Part shown: positions 1-9,295 of the stretch, in pieces
How positions within the stretch are numbered: the first letter of the stretch is position 1
How the letters are laid out: each line of letters starts with the position of its first letter
Origin: JANYCO01 sp031416415
GTDB taxonomy: Bacteria > Bacteroidota > Bacteroidia > Cytophagales > Cytophagaceae
Assembly (NCBI GenBank): GCA_031416415.1
Contig: JANOTP010000270.1
Span: 1 to 64,000 of the forward strand
Length of the DNA stretch: 64,000 nucleotides
Direction of reading: 5' to 3'
Made by a program: the position numbers and the translations under genes
The notes under the pieces: model-generated
Seen by the model: the letters and a program-made list of their open reading frames with translations, nothing else
Database searches by the model: none
Told to the model about the DNA's origin: nothing

Positions 1-3000
1 GAAGACAGTATCGCCGATAAAAAAAAACGTAGTAAAAGACCTACTTACGAAGAAAAAGATAGAGAGGGAGATGAGTTTTCAAATAAGACTTCTGAATCAC
101 CCCTTTTATTAGATAAACCGTCAAATGTAAATACAGATGTGACGCTAGATTCTTCTGGAAGATATTTTACAATAGAAGAAAAAGTAGGTGACAACGAATA
201 TCGACCTCCTACTATCATGTCGTACGATGAGTACATGAAATACCAACACCGCGAAACCCTTAAAAATTATTGGCAAAATAAATCAGGAGATTCCTCTGGA
301 CTTAGATCAAGAAAAGATCCCAAGGCTGGTCCGCTTTCTTTGAAAATACCTGTGAAAGGTCTGGAAGGCCCATTTGGTAGTGACTTTGTAGATATAAAAC
401 CAAATGGTCTTGTTACCCTCGACTTTGGGTACAAACACCAACATACTTATAACCCTCAGGTTCCTAAAAGTCAGCAGAAGCAAGGTAGTTTTGATTTTGA
501 CAACCAAATTCAATTGAATGTGGTTGGTAAAATCGGTGAGAAATTAAAATTGACTGTCAATTGGGATACCAAGGCTACATTTGAATTTCAAAATAATTTT
601 AAAATTGAGTACACCGGTTATGAGCACGATATCCTGCAGAAAATAGAAGTAGGGCAAGTGAGTATGCCTATTAATAGTTCGCTAATCCAAGGCGCACAAA
701 ATTTATTTGGGGTAAAAACAAAAATGCAATTTGGCAGACTCACCATGACCAATGTTTTGGCTACGCAACGTGGTAAATCAGAACAGATCACCGCTCAAGG
801 CGGCTCTACTGCGAGAACGATAGAGTTGAAAGGTGATGGCTACGACGATTACCGACATTTTTTTATTGGACATTTCTTTCGCGATAATTATGAAAAAAGT
901 CTACGAAGTTTACCAATGGTATTATCTGGTGTTGCTGTGACACAGATTGATGTATATGTGACCAATAGCAACAATACTACTACCAATACCCGCGACATGG
1001 TAGCATTCCTTGACCTTGGAGAAACTCAAGCACATTCTTATAACCAAGATTTTTCCAAATTTTCTTTTACTGGAGGATATACTGAGAATGATAATAAAAC
1101 TAACAGCTTGTATGATAAATTTGCTCCCGATGTTGCAAATCCTATTACACTTTCTGATGCAATAACAAGTCAAAATTTTGCGAAAGGAACAGAATTTGAA
1201 ATCTTAAGTAATGCACGTAAATTAAGACCAGAGGAATTTACATTTAATCCTGAGTTGGGTTATATTTCTCTCGTTACTCCTATACGTTCATATGAAATAC
1301 TTGCAGTCGCTTACCAATATTCCTATAAAGGTGAAATACATACTGTAGGAGATGCATCTTCTGTTATTCAAAATAAGGATTCAGCAAGTGCATTAATTTT
1401 GAAACTTTTAAAGCCATCCAGTATCAAAACTCGTCTTAACAGTTGGGACTTGATGATGAAAAATATTTACTCTTTAGGTTCCACTCAAATTTCAAAAGAC
1501 AATTTCCAGTTCCGTGTTATCTATCGGGACGATCTTTCAGGTGCTGATTTACCTAATCTTCAAGAAGGGCAGAATACTAAAAATATTCCGATTGTGCGGT
1601 TATTGCAGAGTGACCAATTAAATCTTAACGGCGATCCATATCCTGATGGAAATATGGATTATGTAGAGCGGTTCACAATAGACTCTAAAAATGGTAGAAT
1701 TATTTTCCCTGTACTAGAGCCTTTTGGTAGTGGACTTCAAAGACATTTTGATGCAGGTTTAGAAGTGGATTTGATTAATAAATATGTATTTAGTGAATTG
1801 TATGATTCTACCAAAAGCGATGCAAGTCAGGTTGCAGCTAAAAACAAATATTATTTACGTGGTAGATTTCAATCCAGTTCTTCGAACGAGATACCGCTGC
1901 AGGGTGCTATCAACTTGGCTCCTGGCTCTGTTAGGGTAACTGCCGGAAGTAGAACATTAGTGGAAGGAAAAGAATATACGGTAGATTACAGCCAAGGTAA
2001 AGTTAAAATTCTTGACGAGTCCATCTTAGCTTCCAATCAGGAAATTAAGATTAGTTATGAGAAACAAGATTTGTTTAACGTACGACAAAAATCTTTTTAT
2101 GGCTCTAGGCTCGATTACAAAGTGAGTCGAGATTTAAATATCGGTGGTACAATTTTACATCAGAACGAACGCCCCACTCTAACCAGAGTAAATATTGGCG
2201 ATGAGCCTAGTAGCAATACTATTTGGGGTTTAGATGCCACAGGTAAAAGAGAGTCTAGATTTTTAACCAAACTCGTAGATAAATTACCTTTGTATCAAAC
2301 TAAGGTGCCTTCGATGATTACTGCACAAGGGGAAGTAGCGCAATTATTGCCAGGGCATAACAAAGCGCTTGACAAAAATGGAGATAATGGGGCGGCTTAC
2401 TTAGATGACTTTGAAGCTTCAGAAACACCTTATGATTTTGCAAGATCTCCTACTAAATGGAAATTGTCATCCACACCACTTGCTTTCCCAGAGAGCTCAG
2501 CTAAAGATCGGACAGTTGGTGAGAATAGAGCTTTAATGTCTTGGTATAATACTGATGTTACACTTTTTGATCCTAATGCTGATATTTCAAAAGGATTGCC
2601 TTCAGATACAATCAAAAATCATTTCGAAAGAAGAATATTTTTAAGTGAAATATTTCCTGCGCAAGGACTCGTAGTTGGTCAGCAATCGCCCGTCCCACTT
2701 GATATAGCGTATTACCCTCAAGAGCGAGGACCTTATAATTACAACGCTAATTTTGCACTCAATCCAACGGGCAATTGGGGTGGTATAACTCGAGAAATAC
2801 GTAACGATGTAGATTTTGATAATGCAAATATTCAGTACATTGAATTTTGGATGTTAAATCCTTATATAGATCCTACTAATGGTAATACCAATATTGAAGG
2901 GAACCCTTTTAGTCAAACTAATACAGGAAAATTATTTTTTAATCTGGGAAGTATTTCAGAAGATGTTTTAAATGATCAACGTTTAGAATATGAGAACGGA

Positions 3001-6000
3001 CTTCCGGTGGCGGGAGAAAATACCACTACTAATACACCTTGGGGAAAAGTAAGTAATCTACAACCCTTGACTAACGCTTTCAGTAGCCAACCAGAAGCTA
3101 GAGTGAAGCAAGATGTGGGGTTAGATGGACTTGATAATTTTGGTGAAAAAACATTAGCTGGAATTCCAGCAGTATTTGCTAACAGTGAAGATCCCGCAGC
3201 AGATAATTTTAAATATTATGATGGCAATTCAAATTCTATTTTAAATCGTTATAAAAAATTTAATGGTCCTGAAAATAACTCACCTCTTAACAGTGTTAAC
3301 TCCAATTATAGTAATCCAGATTCTGAAGATTTGAATCAAGATAATACGTTAAATACTGTAGATGAATATTATGAATACGAAATAGATATTGATAAAACTA
3401 AATTAGTTCAGGGACAAAATTTTATTGTAGGTCGTCAACTTTCTACAAAATTTGGTGATCAGGTAGAGTGGCTTCAATTTAGGGTACCTATAAGGACACC
3501 CACTAGAGTAGAAGGGAATATTAGCGGTTTTAAAACTATTCGTTTTATGAGAATGTATATGACAGGTTTTTCTGAACCTGTAGTATTAAGAATGGCTCAA
3601 TTACAATTAGTCTCTAACCAATGGAGAGTAAATACATCGGACAATATTAATCAGTCAGGATTTGGATCTGTAACCGAGCCAGACGATGCAACACTTATCG
3701 TTTCTACAGTAAATTTATCAGAAAATTCAAATTCAGGAACGACAGGACCAGGAGCATCTGTTACCTCAGATTATGTTTTACCTCCTGGAACAACGCAAGA
3801 CCAGAATCCTACTGCTCAAACACAAACAAATTTAAATGAACAATCACTTAGACTTAATATTGACAATTTGGATAATATGAATGCGCGTGGTGCTTCCAAA
3901 AATGTAACATTTGATTTGATGAATTACCGTCGTCTAAACATGTTTATACATGGTGAAACACAGGATCCCAATACGAATGATGGCGACATGAATGCTTTTA
4001 TAAGGATAGGTACTGATTACGTAGAAAATTATTATGAAATAGAAGTCCCCTTATATTTTAGTAGGTCAACAGCAAGTCCTGCAGATCCAAATGAAGTTTG
4101 GAAAAAAGAAAATGAAATTGACATTGCCATTCAAAGTCTTGTGGATGTTAAGTTGGAAAGAAATAGGAACACCTCTAATAAACGATCTTCTTATTCAAAG
4201 ACTATTGATGGGAAAATTGTTCATGTTGTAGGTAATCCTGATTTAAGTAATGTTACAGTAGCTATGATAGGGCTTCGAAATCCTGCTACAAATTCTATTA
4301 CATCAAGTAGTGTTGATGTAACCGAAAAATCTGCGACCATCTGGGTAAACGAACTTCGAGTCACCGATTTTGAAAACAAATCGGGTTGGGCAGGAACTGC
4401 AAATGTGAATGTGAAGCTTGCCGATTTGGCAAATGTAACAGGGTCTGTAAAATATACTACGGTTGGCTTTGGTGGGCTCGATCAGAGAATCTCACAGCGA
4501 CAGCGGGCTAATACTCTGTCTTATGGAAGTACCGCCAGTATTACACTTGATAAGTTTATTCCTGAAAAAATTGGAATCAAACTTCCTATGTATGTCAGCT
4601 ACGACCGTACTATCATTTCACCTCAGTACAATCCATTAGACCCTGATGTGAAAATGTCTAAATACACAAAAGCGGAACGCGATACCTTACGAAAATTAGT
4701 TCAGGACATAACTACCCGTAGAGCGATTAACTTTACAAATTTTAAGAAAGTAAAAACAAAAAAAGATTCAAAAAATCGTTTTTATGACATTTCAAATTTT
4801 TCTTTTACCGTTGGTTACAACGAAATAGTAAGAACCTCTTTTGAAATAAAAGAATATAAATTACAAAATTATAAAGCGGCAGTAGACTATACCTACACGA
4901 TAAAATCAAAACCTTTAGAGCCATTTAAAAAATCAAAATTTGCAAAATCAAAATACTTGCGGCTTGTAAAAGATTTCAATGTAAACCCGCTGCCTTCCTC
5001 GTTTACGTTCCGTAACGATTTAGATAGACGGGTAGTTAAAACACAGTATTACGAGGCAGGTCCTTTAACCCCAGGACAGACGCCACTTTACGAGAAATCA
5101 TTTATACTTACTCGTACATACGGACTTCCTTGGAACATTACTAAAAGTATAAATGTAACTTATAGTGCTACTGCAAATGCTATAGTAGACGAACCTAATC
5201 GAGCTCCAGCCGATCAAGCCTATAAGGATACCCTTTGGAGAAATTTCTCTAATTTTGGAAGGTTGAAACAATACAACCAAACGCTAACAACTACTTATAA
5301 ATTACCACTCGATAAGATTCCGTTGCTTACTTGGTTGAATGCAGATCTAAATTATAATGCTGGTTTTAACTGGACTGCTGGCCCAGTTAATTTAAGAGAT
5401 ACTTCTGGGAAGGCGCTTTATCTTGGTAACTTGGCGACCAACAAAGGCGATATTAATATTACAGGAAAAATAAATCTAGAAACGTTGTACAACAAGGTGA
5501 AATTTCTCAAAGAAATAAATACACCAAAACAAGAACAACGAGGCCCCAATGGTAAGCCCCCAATTAAAGATCCGAAAGATACTACCCAACAAATAAAAAA
5601 GCCAGATTTCAAAGTGCTAAAAGCGGCTTTGAGAATGGTAATGCTGGTAAGAAATATAATGCCTACCTATGGTATAAATAGAACTACTCAACTGCCAGGA
5701 TATATGCCAACTCCTGTTTTTTTGGGAGTTGACGCAAAAGGAGATTATGACCAGACTAGTCATCTGGGTGAAGCATTGCCTTTTGTTTTTGGTTCTCAAG
5801 ATCCGCGATTCAGATACACTGCTGCGAGTAGAGGATGGATCACAAAAGAGAGCGAATTGAATGCCCCCTATACACAAATGAGAAATCATACTTTTACTGC
5901 CAAAACAGCGGTAGAGCCTTTCCAGGACTTTAAGGTGCAATTAGATATTAAAAAATCAAAAGGATCAAATTATCAAGAGATTTTCCGTGTTACAGAAGAT

Positions 6001-6993
6001 ACCACTGGAAATAATATATATAGTTCATTTAGTCCAACTAGAAGTGGCTCTTATAGCATTTCATTTATAAGTATTCTTACTGCCTTTACTAAAACTAAAG
6101 GGGTAGATAATTTTAATTCTACTTTTCAACGATTTGAAAATAACAGAGAAATTATTTTGGGAAGATTAAATAATCCTAATTACATAAAAAATTCACAAGA
6201 TGTGCTCGTACCCTCTATGCTGGCAGCCTACAGCGGACGAGATGCTAATAAGCAGAAACTTACAAGTTTTCCTAAAATACCATTGCCCAATTGGAATATT
6301 ACTTATTCCGGACTTTCAAGAGTAGGTTTTTTCAAAGAAAAATTCTCTTCTGTTATGCTTAAACATGGTTATACTTCCACCTATGCAGTTGGAGCATTTC
6401 AATCGTCTTTGATTTATGGAGATGGTTTTATACGACCTGAATTTGATGTAACAAAAAATATTACGGGAGATTCTCTAAATAAAGATGGTGTGCTTATTCC
6501 CATCTATACGTTTGCAGACGTTTCCATTCGCGAGCAGTTTGGTCCATTGTTCGGAATAGATTTAAAATCTAAAGGGAAAACCACTTATCGTTTTGAATAT
6601 AAAAGAGGACGAAACTTAGCGTTGTCTTTATCCAATGCTCAATTGAGAGAAGACATAAACCAAGATTTTGTTTTTGGAATCAGCTATATTAAGTCAGGAG
6701 TTAAATTGCCTAAATTTCAAGGACGTAGTACCGTATTAAAAAACGAATTGATGTTGAGGCTTGATATGACTGTACGAGACACTAAATCCTATCAGCGGAA
6801 ACTAGAACAAGGAACTACTGTTACCGCAGGAAACTTAAATTTTCAAGTGAAACCAACTGCTTCCTATATGGTAAGTCAGCGGGTTACTATGTTGTTTTAT
6901 TTTGAGCATACTCGAGCGTGGCCAAGGCTTTCGAGTTCGTTTAAAAGGAATACTACTTCTTTTGGTCTTCAGATAAGGTTTACGCTTTCGTAG
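1..6993 (+). CDS. sprA: T9SS outer-membrane translocon SprA (5'-partial)
   Basis: SprA (Sov in Porphyromonas) is the giant outer-membrane barrel through which type IX secretion substrates leave the cell; it is also needed for gliding. The frame is open from base 1, so the true start lies left of the window. About 2330 residues are present, close to the usual 2300-2500, so only the signal peptide and a short N-terminal part should be missing. A GTG at 139 is an internal codon, not the start. Visible family hallmarks are the repeated barrel-like segments rich in aromatic/Asn/Thr residues, the DDFE stretch after an Asp/Asn-rich turn (around base 2400) and a C-terminus ending in an aromatic beta-strand (QIRFTLS). 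A small 7-bp hairpin (6994-7012) follows the stop. Elsewhere in the window gldH and porZ belong to the same secretion/gliding machinery. Identification is from family recognition; high confidence. Confidence 0.95.
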   Translation, partial: EDSIADKKKRSKRPTYEEKDREGDEFSNKTSESPLLLDKPSNVNTDVTLDSSGRYFTIEEKVGDNEYRPPTIMSYDEYMKYQHRETLKNYWQNKSGDSSGLRSRKDPKAGPLSLKIPVKGLEGPFGSDFVDIKPNGLVTLDFGYKHQHTYNPQVPKSQQKQGSFDFDNQIQLNVVGKIGEKLKLTVNWDTKATFEFQNNFKIEYTGYEHDILQKIEVGQVSMPINSSLIQGAQNLFGVKTKMQFGRLTMTNVLATQRGKSEQITAQGGSTARTIELKGDGYDDYRHFFIGHFFRDNYEKSLRSLPMVLSGVAVTQIDVYVTNSNNTTTNTRDMVAFLDLGETQAHSYNQDFSKFSFTGGYTENDNKTNSLYDKFAPDVANPITLSDAITSQNFAKGTEFEILSNARKLRPEEFTFNPELGYISLVTPIRSYEILAVAYQYSYKGEIHTVGDASSVIQNKDSASALILKLLKPSSIKTRLNSWDLMMKNIYSLGSTQISKDNFQFRVIYRDDLSGADLPNLQEGQNTKNIPIVRLLQSDQLNLNGDPYPDGNMDYVERFTIDSKNGRIIFPVLEPFGSGLQRHFDAGLEVDLINKYVFSELYDSTKSDASQVAAKNKYYLRGRFQSSSSNEIPLQGAINLAPGSVRVTAGSRTLVEGKEYTVDYSQGKVKILDESILASNQEIKISYEKQDLFNVRQKSFYGSRLDYKVSRDLNIGGTILHQNERPTLTRVNIGDEPSSNTIWGLDATGKRESRFLTKLVDKLPLYQTKVPSMITAQGEVAQLLPGHNKALDKNGDNGAAYLDDFEASETPYDFARSPTKWKLSSTPLAFPESSAKDRTVGENRALMSWYNTDVTLFDPNADISKGLPSDTIKNHFERRIFLSEIFPAQGLVVGQQSPVPLDIAYYPQERGPYNYNANFALNPTGNWGGITREIRNDVDFDNANIQYIEFWMLNPYIDPTNGNTNIEGNPFSQTNTGKLFFNLGSISEDVLNDQRLEYENGLPVAGENTTTNTPWGKVSNLQPLTNAFSSQPEARVKQDVGLDGLDNFGEKTLAGIPAVFANSEDPAADNFKYYDGNSNSILNRYKKFNGPENNSPLNSVNSNYSNPDSEDLNQDNTLNTVDEYYEYEIDIDKTKLVQGQNFIVGRQLSTKFGDQVEWLQFRVPIRTPTRVEGNISGFKTIRFMRMYMTGFSEPVVLRMAQLQLVSNQWRVNTSDNINQSGFGSVTEPDDATLIVSTVNLSENSNSGTTGPGASVTSDYVLPPGTTQDQNPTAQTQTNLNEQSLRLNIDNLDNMNARGASKNVTFDLMNYRRLNMFIHGETQDPNTNDGDMNAFIRIGTDYVENYYEIEVPLYFSRSTASPADPNEVWKKENEIDIAIQSLVDVKLERNRNTSNKRSSYSKTIDGKIVHVVGNPDLSNVTVAMIGLRNPATNSITSSSVDVTEKSATIWVNELRVTDFENKSGWAGTANVNVKLADLANVTGSVKYTTVGFGGLDQRISQRQRANTLSYGSTASITLDKFIPEKIGIKLPMYVSYDRTIISPQYNPLDPDVKMSKYTKAERDTLRKLVQDITTRRAINFTNFKKVKTKKDSKNRFYDISNFSFTVGYNEIVRTSFEIKEYKLQNYKAAVDYTYTIKSKPLEPFKKSKFAKSKYLRLVKDFNVNPLPSSFTFRNDLDRRVVKTQYYEAGPLTPGQTPLYEKSFILTRTYGLPWNITKSINVTYSATANAIVDEPNRAPADQAYKDTLWRNFSNFGRLKQYNQTLTTTYKLPLDKIPLLTWLNADLNYNAGFNWTAGPVNLRDTSGKALYLGNLATNKGDINITGKINLETLYNKVKFLKEINTPKQEQRGPNGKPPIKDPKDTTQQIKKPDFKVLKAALRMVMLVRNIMPTYGINRTTQLPGYMPTPVFLGVDAKGDYDQTSHLGEALPFVFGSQDPRFRYTAASRGWITKESELNAPYTQMRNHTFTAKTAVEPFQDFKVQLDIKKSKGSNYQEIFRVTEDTTGNNIYSSFSPTRSGSYSISFISILTAFTKTKGVDNFNSTFQRFENNREIILGRLNNPNYIKNSQDVLVPSMLAAYSGRDANKQKLTSFPKIPLPNWNITYSGLSRVGFFKEKFSSVMLKHGYTSTYAVGAFQSSLIYGDGFIRPEFDVTKNITGDSLNKDGVLIPIYTFADVSIREQFGPLFGIDLKSKGKTTYRFEYKRGRNLALSLSNAQLREDINQDFVFGISYIKSGVKLPKFQGRSTVLKNELMLRLDMTVRDTKSYQRKLEQGTTVTAGNLNFQVKPTASYMVSQRVTMLFYFEHTRAWPRLSSSFKRNTTSFGLQIRFTLS

Positions 6994-7012
6994 TTGAAAT
7001 ACGTGATTTCAA
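6994..7012 (+). other. Small hairpin directly after the sprA stop
   Basis: TTGAAAT and ATTTCAA arms of 7 bp separated by ACGTG begin on the base after the sprA stop codon. No T-tract follows, so it is a weak candidate for a transcript 3'-end or stability structure, not a classical terminator. Confidence 0.3.
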
Positions 7013-7141
7013 GCAGCACACCTACGAACAAAGTGGATCGGACAATATTACGATTTAAAAACTCGCACCCAAAAACAAAGTTTTACCTGCAAGCATTGGT
7101 GATACCCTAACATTTCTGAATATAATTGACAAAGAAAAAGT

Positions 7142-8206
7142 ATGACGACAATACCAGAGCCATTTACGATACAGTTTAACCCAGCTCTTTATTCAAAGTT
7201 GCCAAAAGACTTGATTTCACGACACTTTGAATTTCTCATAAAGACATTCAAGCCGGACTATAAGAAATACTTTCCGACTGTGGTGACAAACGAATCGGAC
7301 TTGCTTTTTCTAATTCATTTAAGCCGCTCATTGGAACGACTAAAAGATTGTGACGGCTTTGCAGACCACATCAAAGAATTTAAAAACGGAATTGACTCAA
7401 CTTATTTCGTGACAATTATTGCCGACTACCTGATACCACAAAGCTCAAAGCTGTCTCTTGAACCACCTTCAGACGGACTTCAAAAAAAGGCAGACGTTCT
7501 TGTAACTATAAGGGGACAGGATATTTATTTCGAGTGTAAAAATCCACAACATGACATTCTTTCCCCGATTGAAAAGGAGCATGAAGTAATGTATAATGCT
7601 TTGCATTCATCGGTAAACAAACCTTGCGATGTTTCAATCACTTACCAAGATACCCTTGCACGTAAAGAACTTACTGACTTAAGCCATTTTCTAAAGACAA
7701 AATTACCTTTAGTCACAGGCGAAGGGGAAATTCTAAATTACAAAGGAGTAAAAGTTGAAGTTACAAATGTTAGGGAGCAGTTTACTGACATTGGTGATAT
7801 TAAAATTACTCGTCTTTGGGACAACTACCAAGAAAAAGCATTGTATCCTGGTTCAGTGATAAATAAAAATGGTGTCGCAATGATGTTTTTTAAAACAGGA
7901 GTAACGGCTTTTAAAAATATAGAAAGCCAAATAAAAAACAGTAAAAACAAAGTCCCAAAGGACAAACCGTTAATTACTGTTATTCATGCCGAGGGTATTC
8001 CGGGAAAGCTAATTGATAACATAAAATTCGTCAACTCACTTTTTAACGAGAATAAATACACCAGTTTTAATGGTGTTCTTTTCGTCAGACATTGCTACAC
8101 CTTTCAAAGACTTATTGAATATCAGTTTCATTATGTAAATAATCCTTTTGCAAGAAACCAATTACCACAACTCTCACAACTATTTGAATCAACAATGACG
8201 GACTAA
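7142..8206 (+). CDS. Orphan PD-(D/E)XK-nuclease-like hypothetical protein
   Basis: I do not recognise a named family for this 354-residue protein. What can be seen: no signal peptide or membrane segment, and a central beta-hairpin with D118, then E131-C132-K133 (ADVLVTIRG...YFECKN). That spacing and the E-x-K after a hydrophobic strand match the active site of PD-(D/E)XK nucleases. The rest is alpha/beta with a C-terminal part rich in aromatic residues. The gene stands alone, 148 bases after sprA and ahead of a solo insertion-sequence end at 8261, so it looks like cargo inserted between core genes. It could be an orphan restriction or defence nuclease, or a sequence-divergent hypothetical whose ECK is coincidental. 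No methyltransferase partner is adjacent. The nuclease call is inference from one motif. Confidence 0.65.
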   Translation: MTTIPEPFTIQFNPALYSKLPKDLISRHFEFLIKTFKPDYKKYFPTVVTNESDLLFLIHLSRSLERLKDCDGFADHIKEFKNGIDSTYFVTIIADYLIPQSSKLSLEPPSDGLQKKADVLVTIRGQDIYFECKNPQHDILSPIEKEHEVMYNALHSSVNKPCDVSITYQDTLARKELTDLSHFLKTKLPLVTGEGEILNYKGVKVEVTNVREQFTDIGDIKITRLWDNYQEKALYPGSVINKNGVAMMFFKTGVTAFKNIESQIKNSKNKVPKDKPLITVIHAEGIPGKLIDNIKFVNSLFNENKYTSFNGVLFVRHCYTFQRLIEYQFHYVNNPFARNQLPQLSQLFESTMTD

Positions 8207-8260
8207 TATGAAAAAGAAAATCCGCGTATTGCTTGGCAATCGACTGCTTCTGGATAAGAC

Positions 8261-8307
8261 TGTCTCGTCCTAAAATAAGTTTACAGTTTTAATTTGACGG
8301 CGATGAG
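8261..8307 (+). repeat. Solo insertion-sequence end plus dispersed-repeat stub
   Basis: Bases 8261-8286 (TGTCTCGTCCTAAAATAAGT then TTACAG) are identical to the left terminal repeat of the IS3-family element at 34080. They are followed, after six bases, by TTTGACGGCGATGAG. The same end-plus-stub arrangement recurs inverted at 33978-34025, without gaps. No transposase lies next to it, so this is a remnant or a small non-autonomous derivative. Confidence 0.75.
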
Positions 8308-8352
8308 TTTCTGATTACCAATAACTGAAATATTAATTTGAGCAGGAAAAAC

Positions 8353-8871
8353 TTAAAAGATACTAGCAGTAGCATTCGTTGCAACGTATACTTTGTATAT
8401 TTTTACTGTTTGAAAATCTCCACCACCACAGATCATAAGACCAGCTGTATCGAAGTTTTTATTTGTGATGAAAGAGAACTCATATACATTATGATCTTCG
8501 TTTATTTTAGCAATTTGAATTTCCTCAGTAGTTAAAGTATCAGAAGCGTTGTTGTTTAATAATGTGAAAAGTTTCATGTTTAAAACTTTAAGATCACATT
8601 TTTGATCTGTGCGCACTACGAAAGTTACTTTAGTACCTTTTTCTGATTCTGAAGAGAAAACAAAATTTTGGTAAACGAATGAAGCTTCAGTAGCTTCTGG
8701 TTTTAAATTCAAGGTAGAATGTTTTGATAAATCATTACCTAAAGCGCTAGAAGCATTCATAACAACACCTTTTTTACCTCCTGTGTATTGTTTTACTACT
8801 GTTTGAGCGAAAACAACATTAGTTATGAAAAGAAGAGTAGTGATAAGGAAGAATGTTGTAGTTGTTTTCAT
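8353..8871 (-). CDS. Secreted hypothetical protein
   Basis: A 172-residue protein with a clear signal peptide (about residues 1-23, hydrophobic core then VVFAQ) and a mature part of roughly 150 residues predicted to be mostly beta-strand from alternating hydrophobic/polar runs. Two cysteines (in QKCDLK and MICGGG) could form a disulfide in the periplasm or outside the cell. No catalytic motif, sorting domain or lipobox is visible, so I can only call it exported. It is transcribed alone, toward the accessory insert downstream of sprA, and shares its upstream region with the divergent ricT-gldH pair. Confidence 0.8.
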   Translation of the reverse strand: MKTTTTFFLITTLLFITNVVFAQTVVKQYTGGKKGVVMNASSALGNDLSKHSTLNLKPEATEASFVYQNFVFSSESEKGTKVTFVVRTDQKCDLKVLNMKLFTLLNNNASDTLTTEEIQIAKINEDHNVYEFSFITNKNFDTAGLMICGGGDFQTVKIYKVYVATNATASIF

Positions 8872-9295
8872 AATGCTTTTCTTTAGATCGTTTATAGTAC
8901 TATTAACGGGCTAAGAGGAGTAACATTAATAATATTAGACTATTGGTGTTCGATTGTCGTTGAGTGGGGTCATTCTAGAGATAAGAAAAACCTTTAAAAA
9001 TGGCTAATAACGAGATATACGAAGGCCGATGTAAGTGTTTTTCCCTATTAGGGTCTGACTTAAAAAATCCATAAAACAGAGCGAATTAGAATTATGTTTG
9101 GGTTGAATTCGGTATTGTTAGAATTTCAAAGGTTAAATCAACCATGATAATGAGACGAATCAATTTAATTGGAAGCATGGGATGGGGAAATCTTGAAAAA
9201 TTTGCTTAAAATAATCCTTAATAATCATTATATTTGATACTTCAAAGATCTAAGTCTTTGTATAATACTGATTTAATCATTTAAAAAATACATAA
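8872..9295. other. Divergent intergenic region
   Basis: About 420 bases between the start codons of a minus-strand secreted protein and plus-strand ricT. Apart from the candidate promoter at 9202-9236 I see no gene, tRNA, strong hairpin or repeat; short open frames lack any recognisable product. Confidence 0.6.
9202..9236 (+). promoter_or_regulatory. Candidate Bacteroidota promoter for ricT-gldH
   Basis: TATATTTG at 9229-9236 fits the TAnnTTTG minus-7 element of the Bacteroidota housekeeping sigma factor. A TTG at 9202-9204 could be the minus-33 element, though the 24-base spacer is a little longer than usual. It would give a leader of about 50 bases before the ricT ATG. Confidence 0.5.

Noticed and set aside
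139..6993. sprA starting at the GTG at 139
   Set aside because: The frame is open and coding-like back to base 1, and a normal SprA needs a signal peptide upstream; the gene simply continues beyond the window.
7085..7103. Resemblance of CCTGCAAGCATTGG to the direct-repeat core CCTGCAAGCGTTGC
   Set aside because: Match is only about 13 bases with no extension on either side; may be chance, so not linked to the island.
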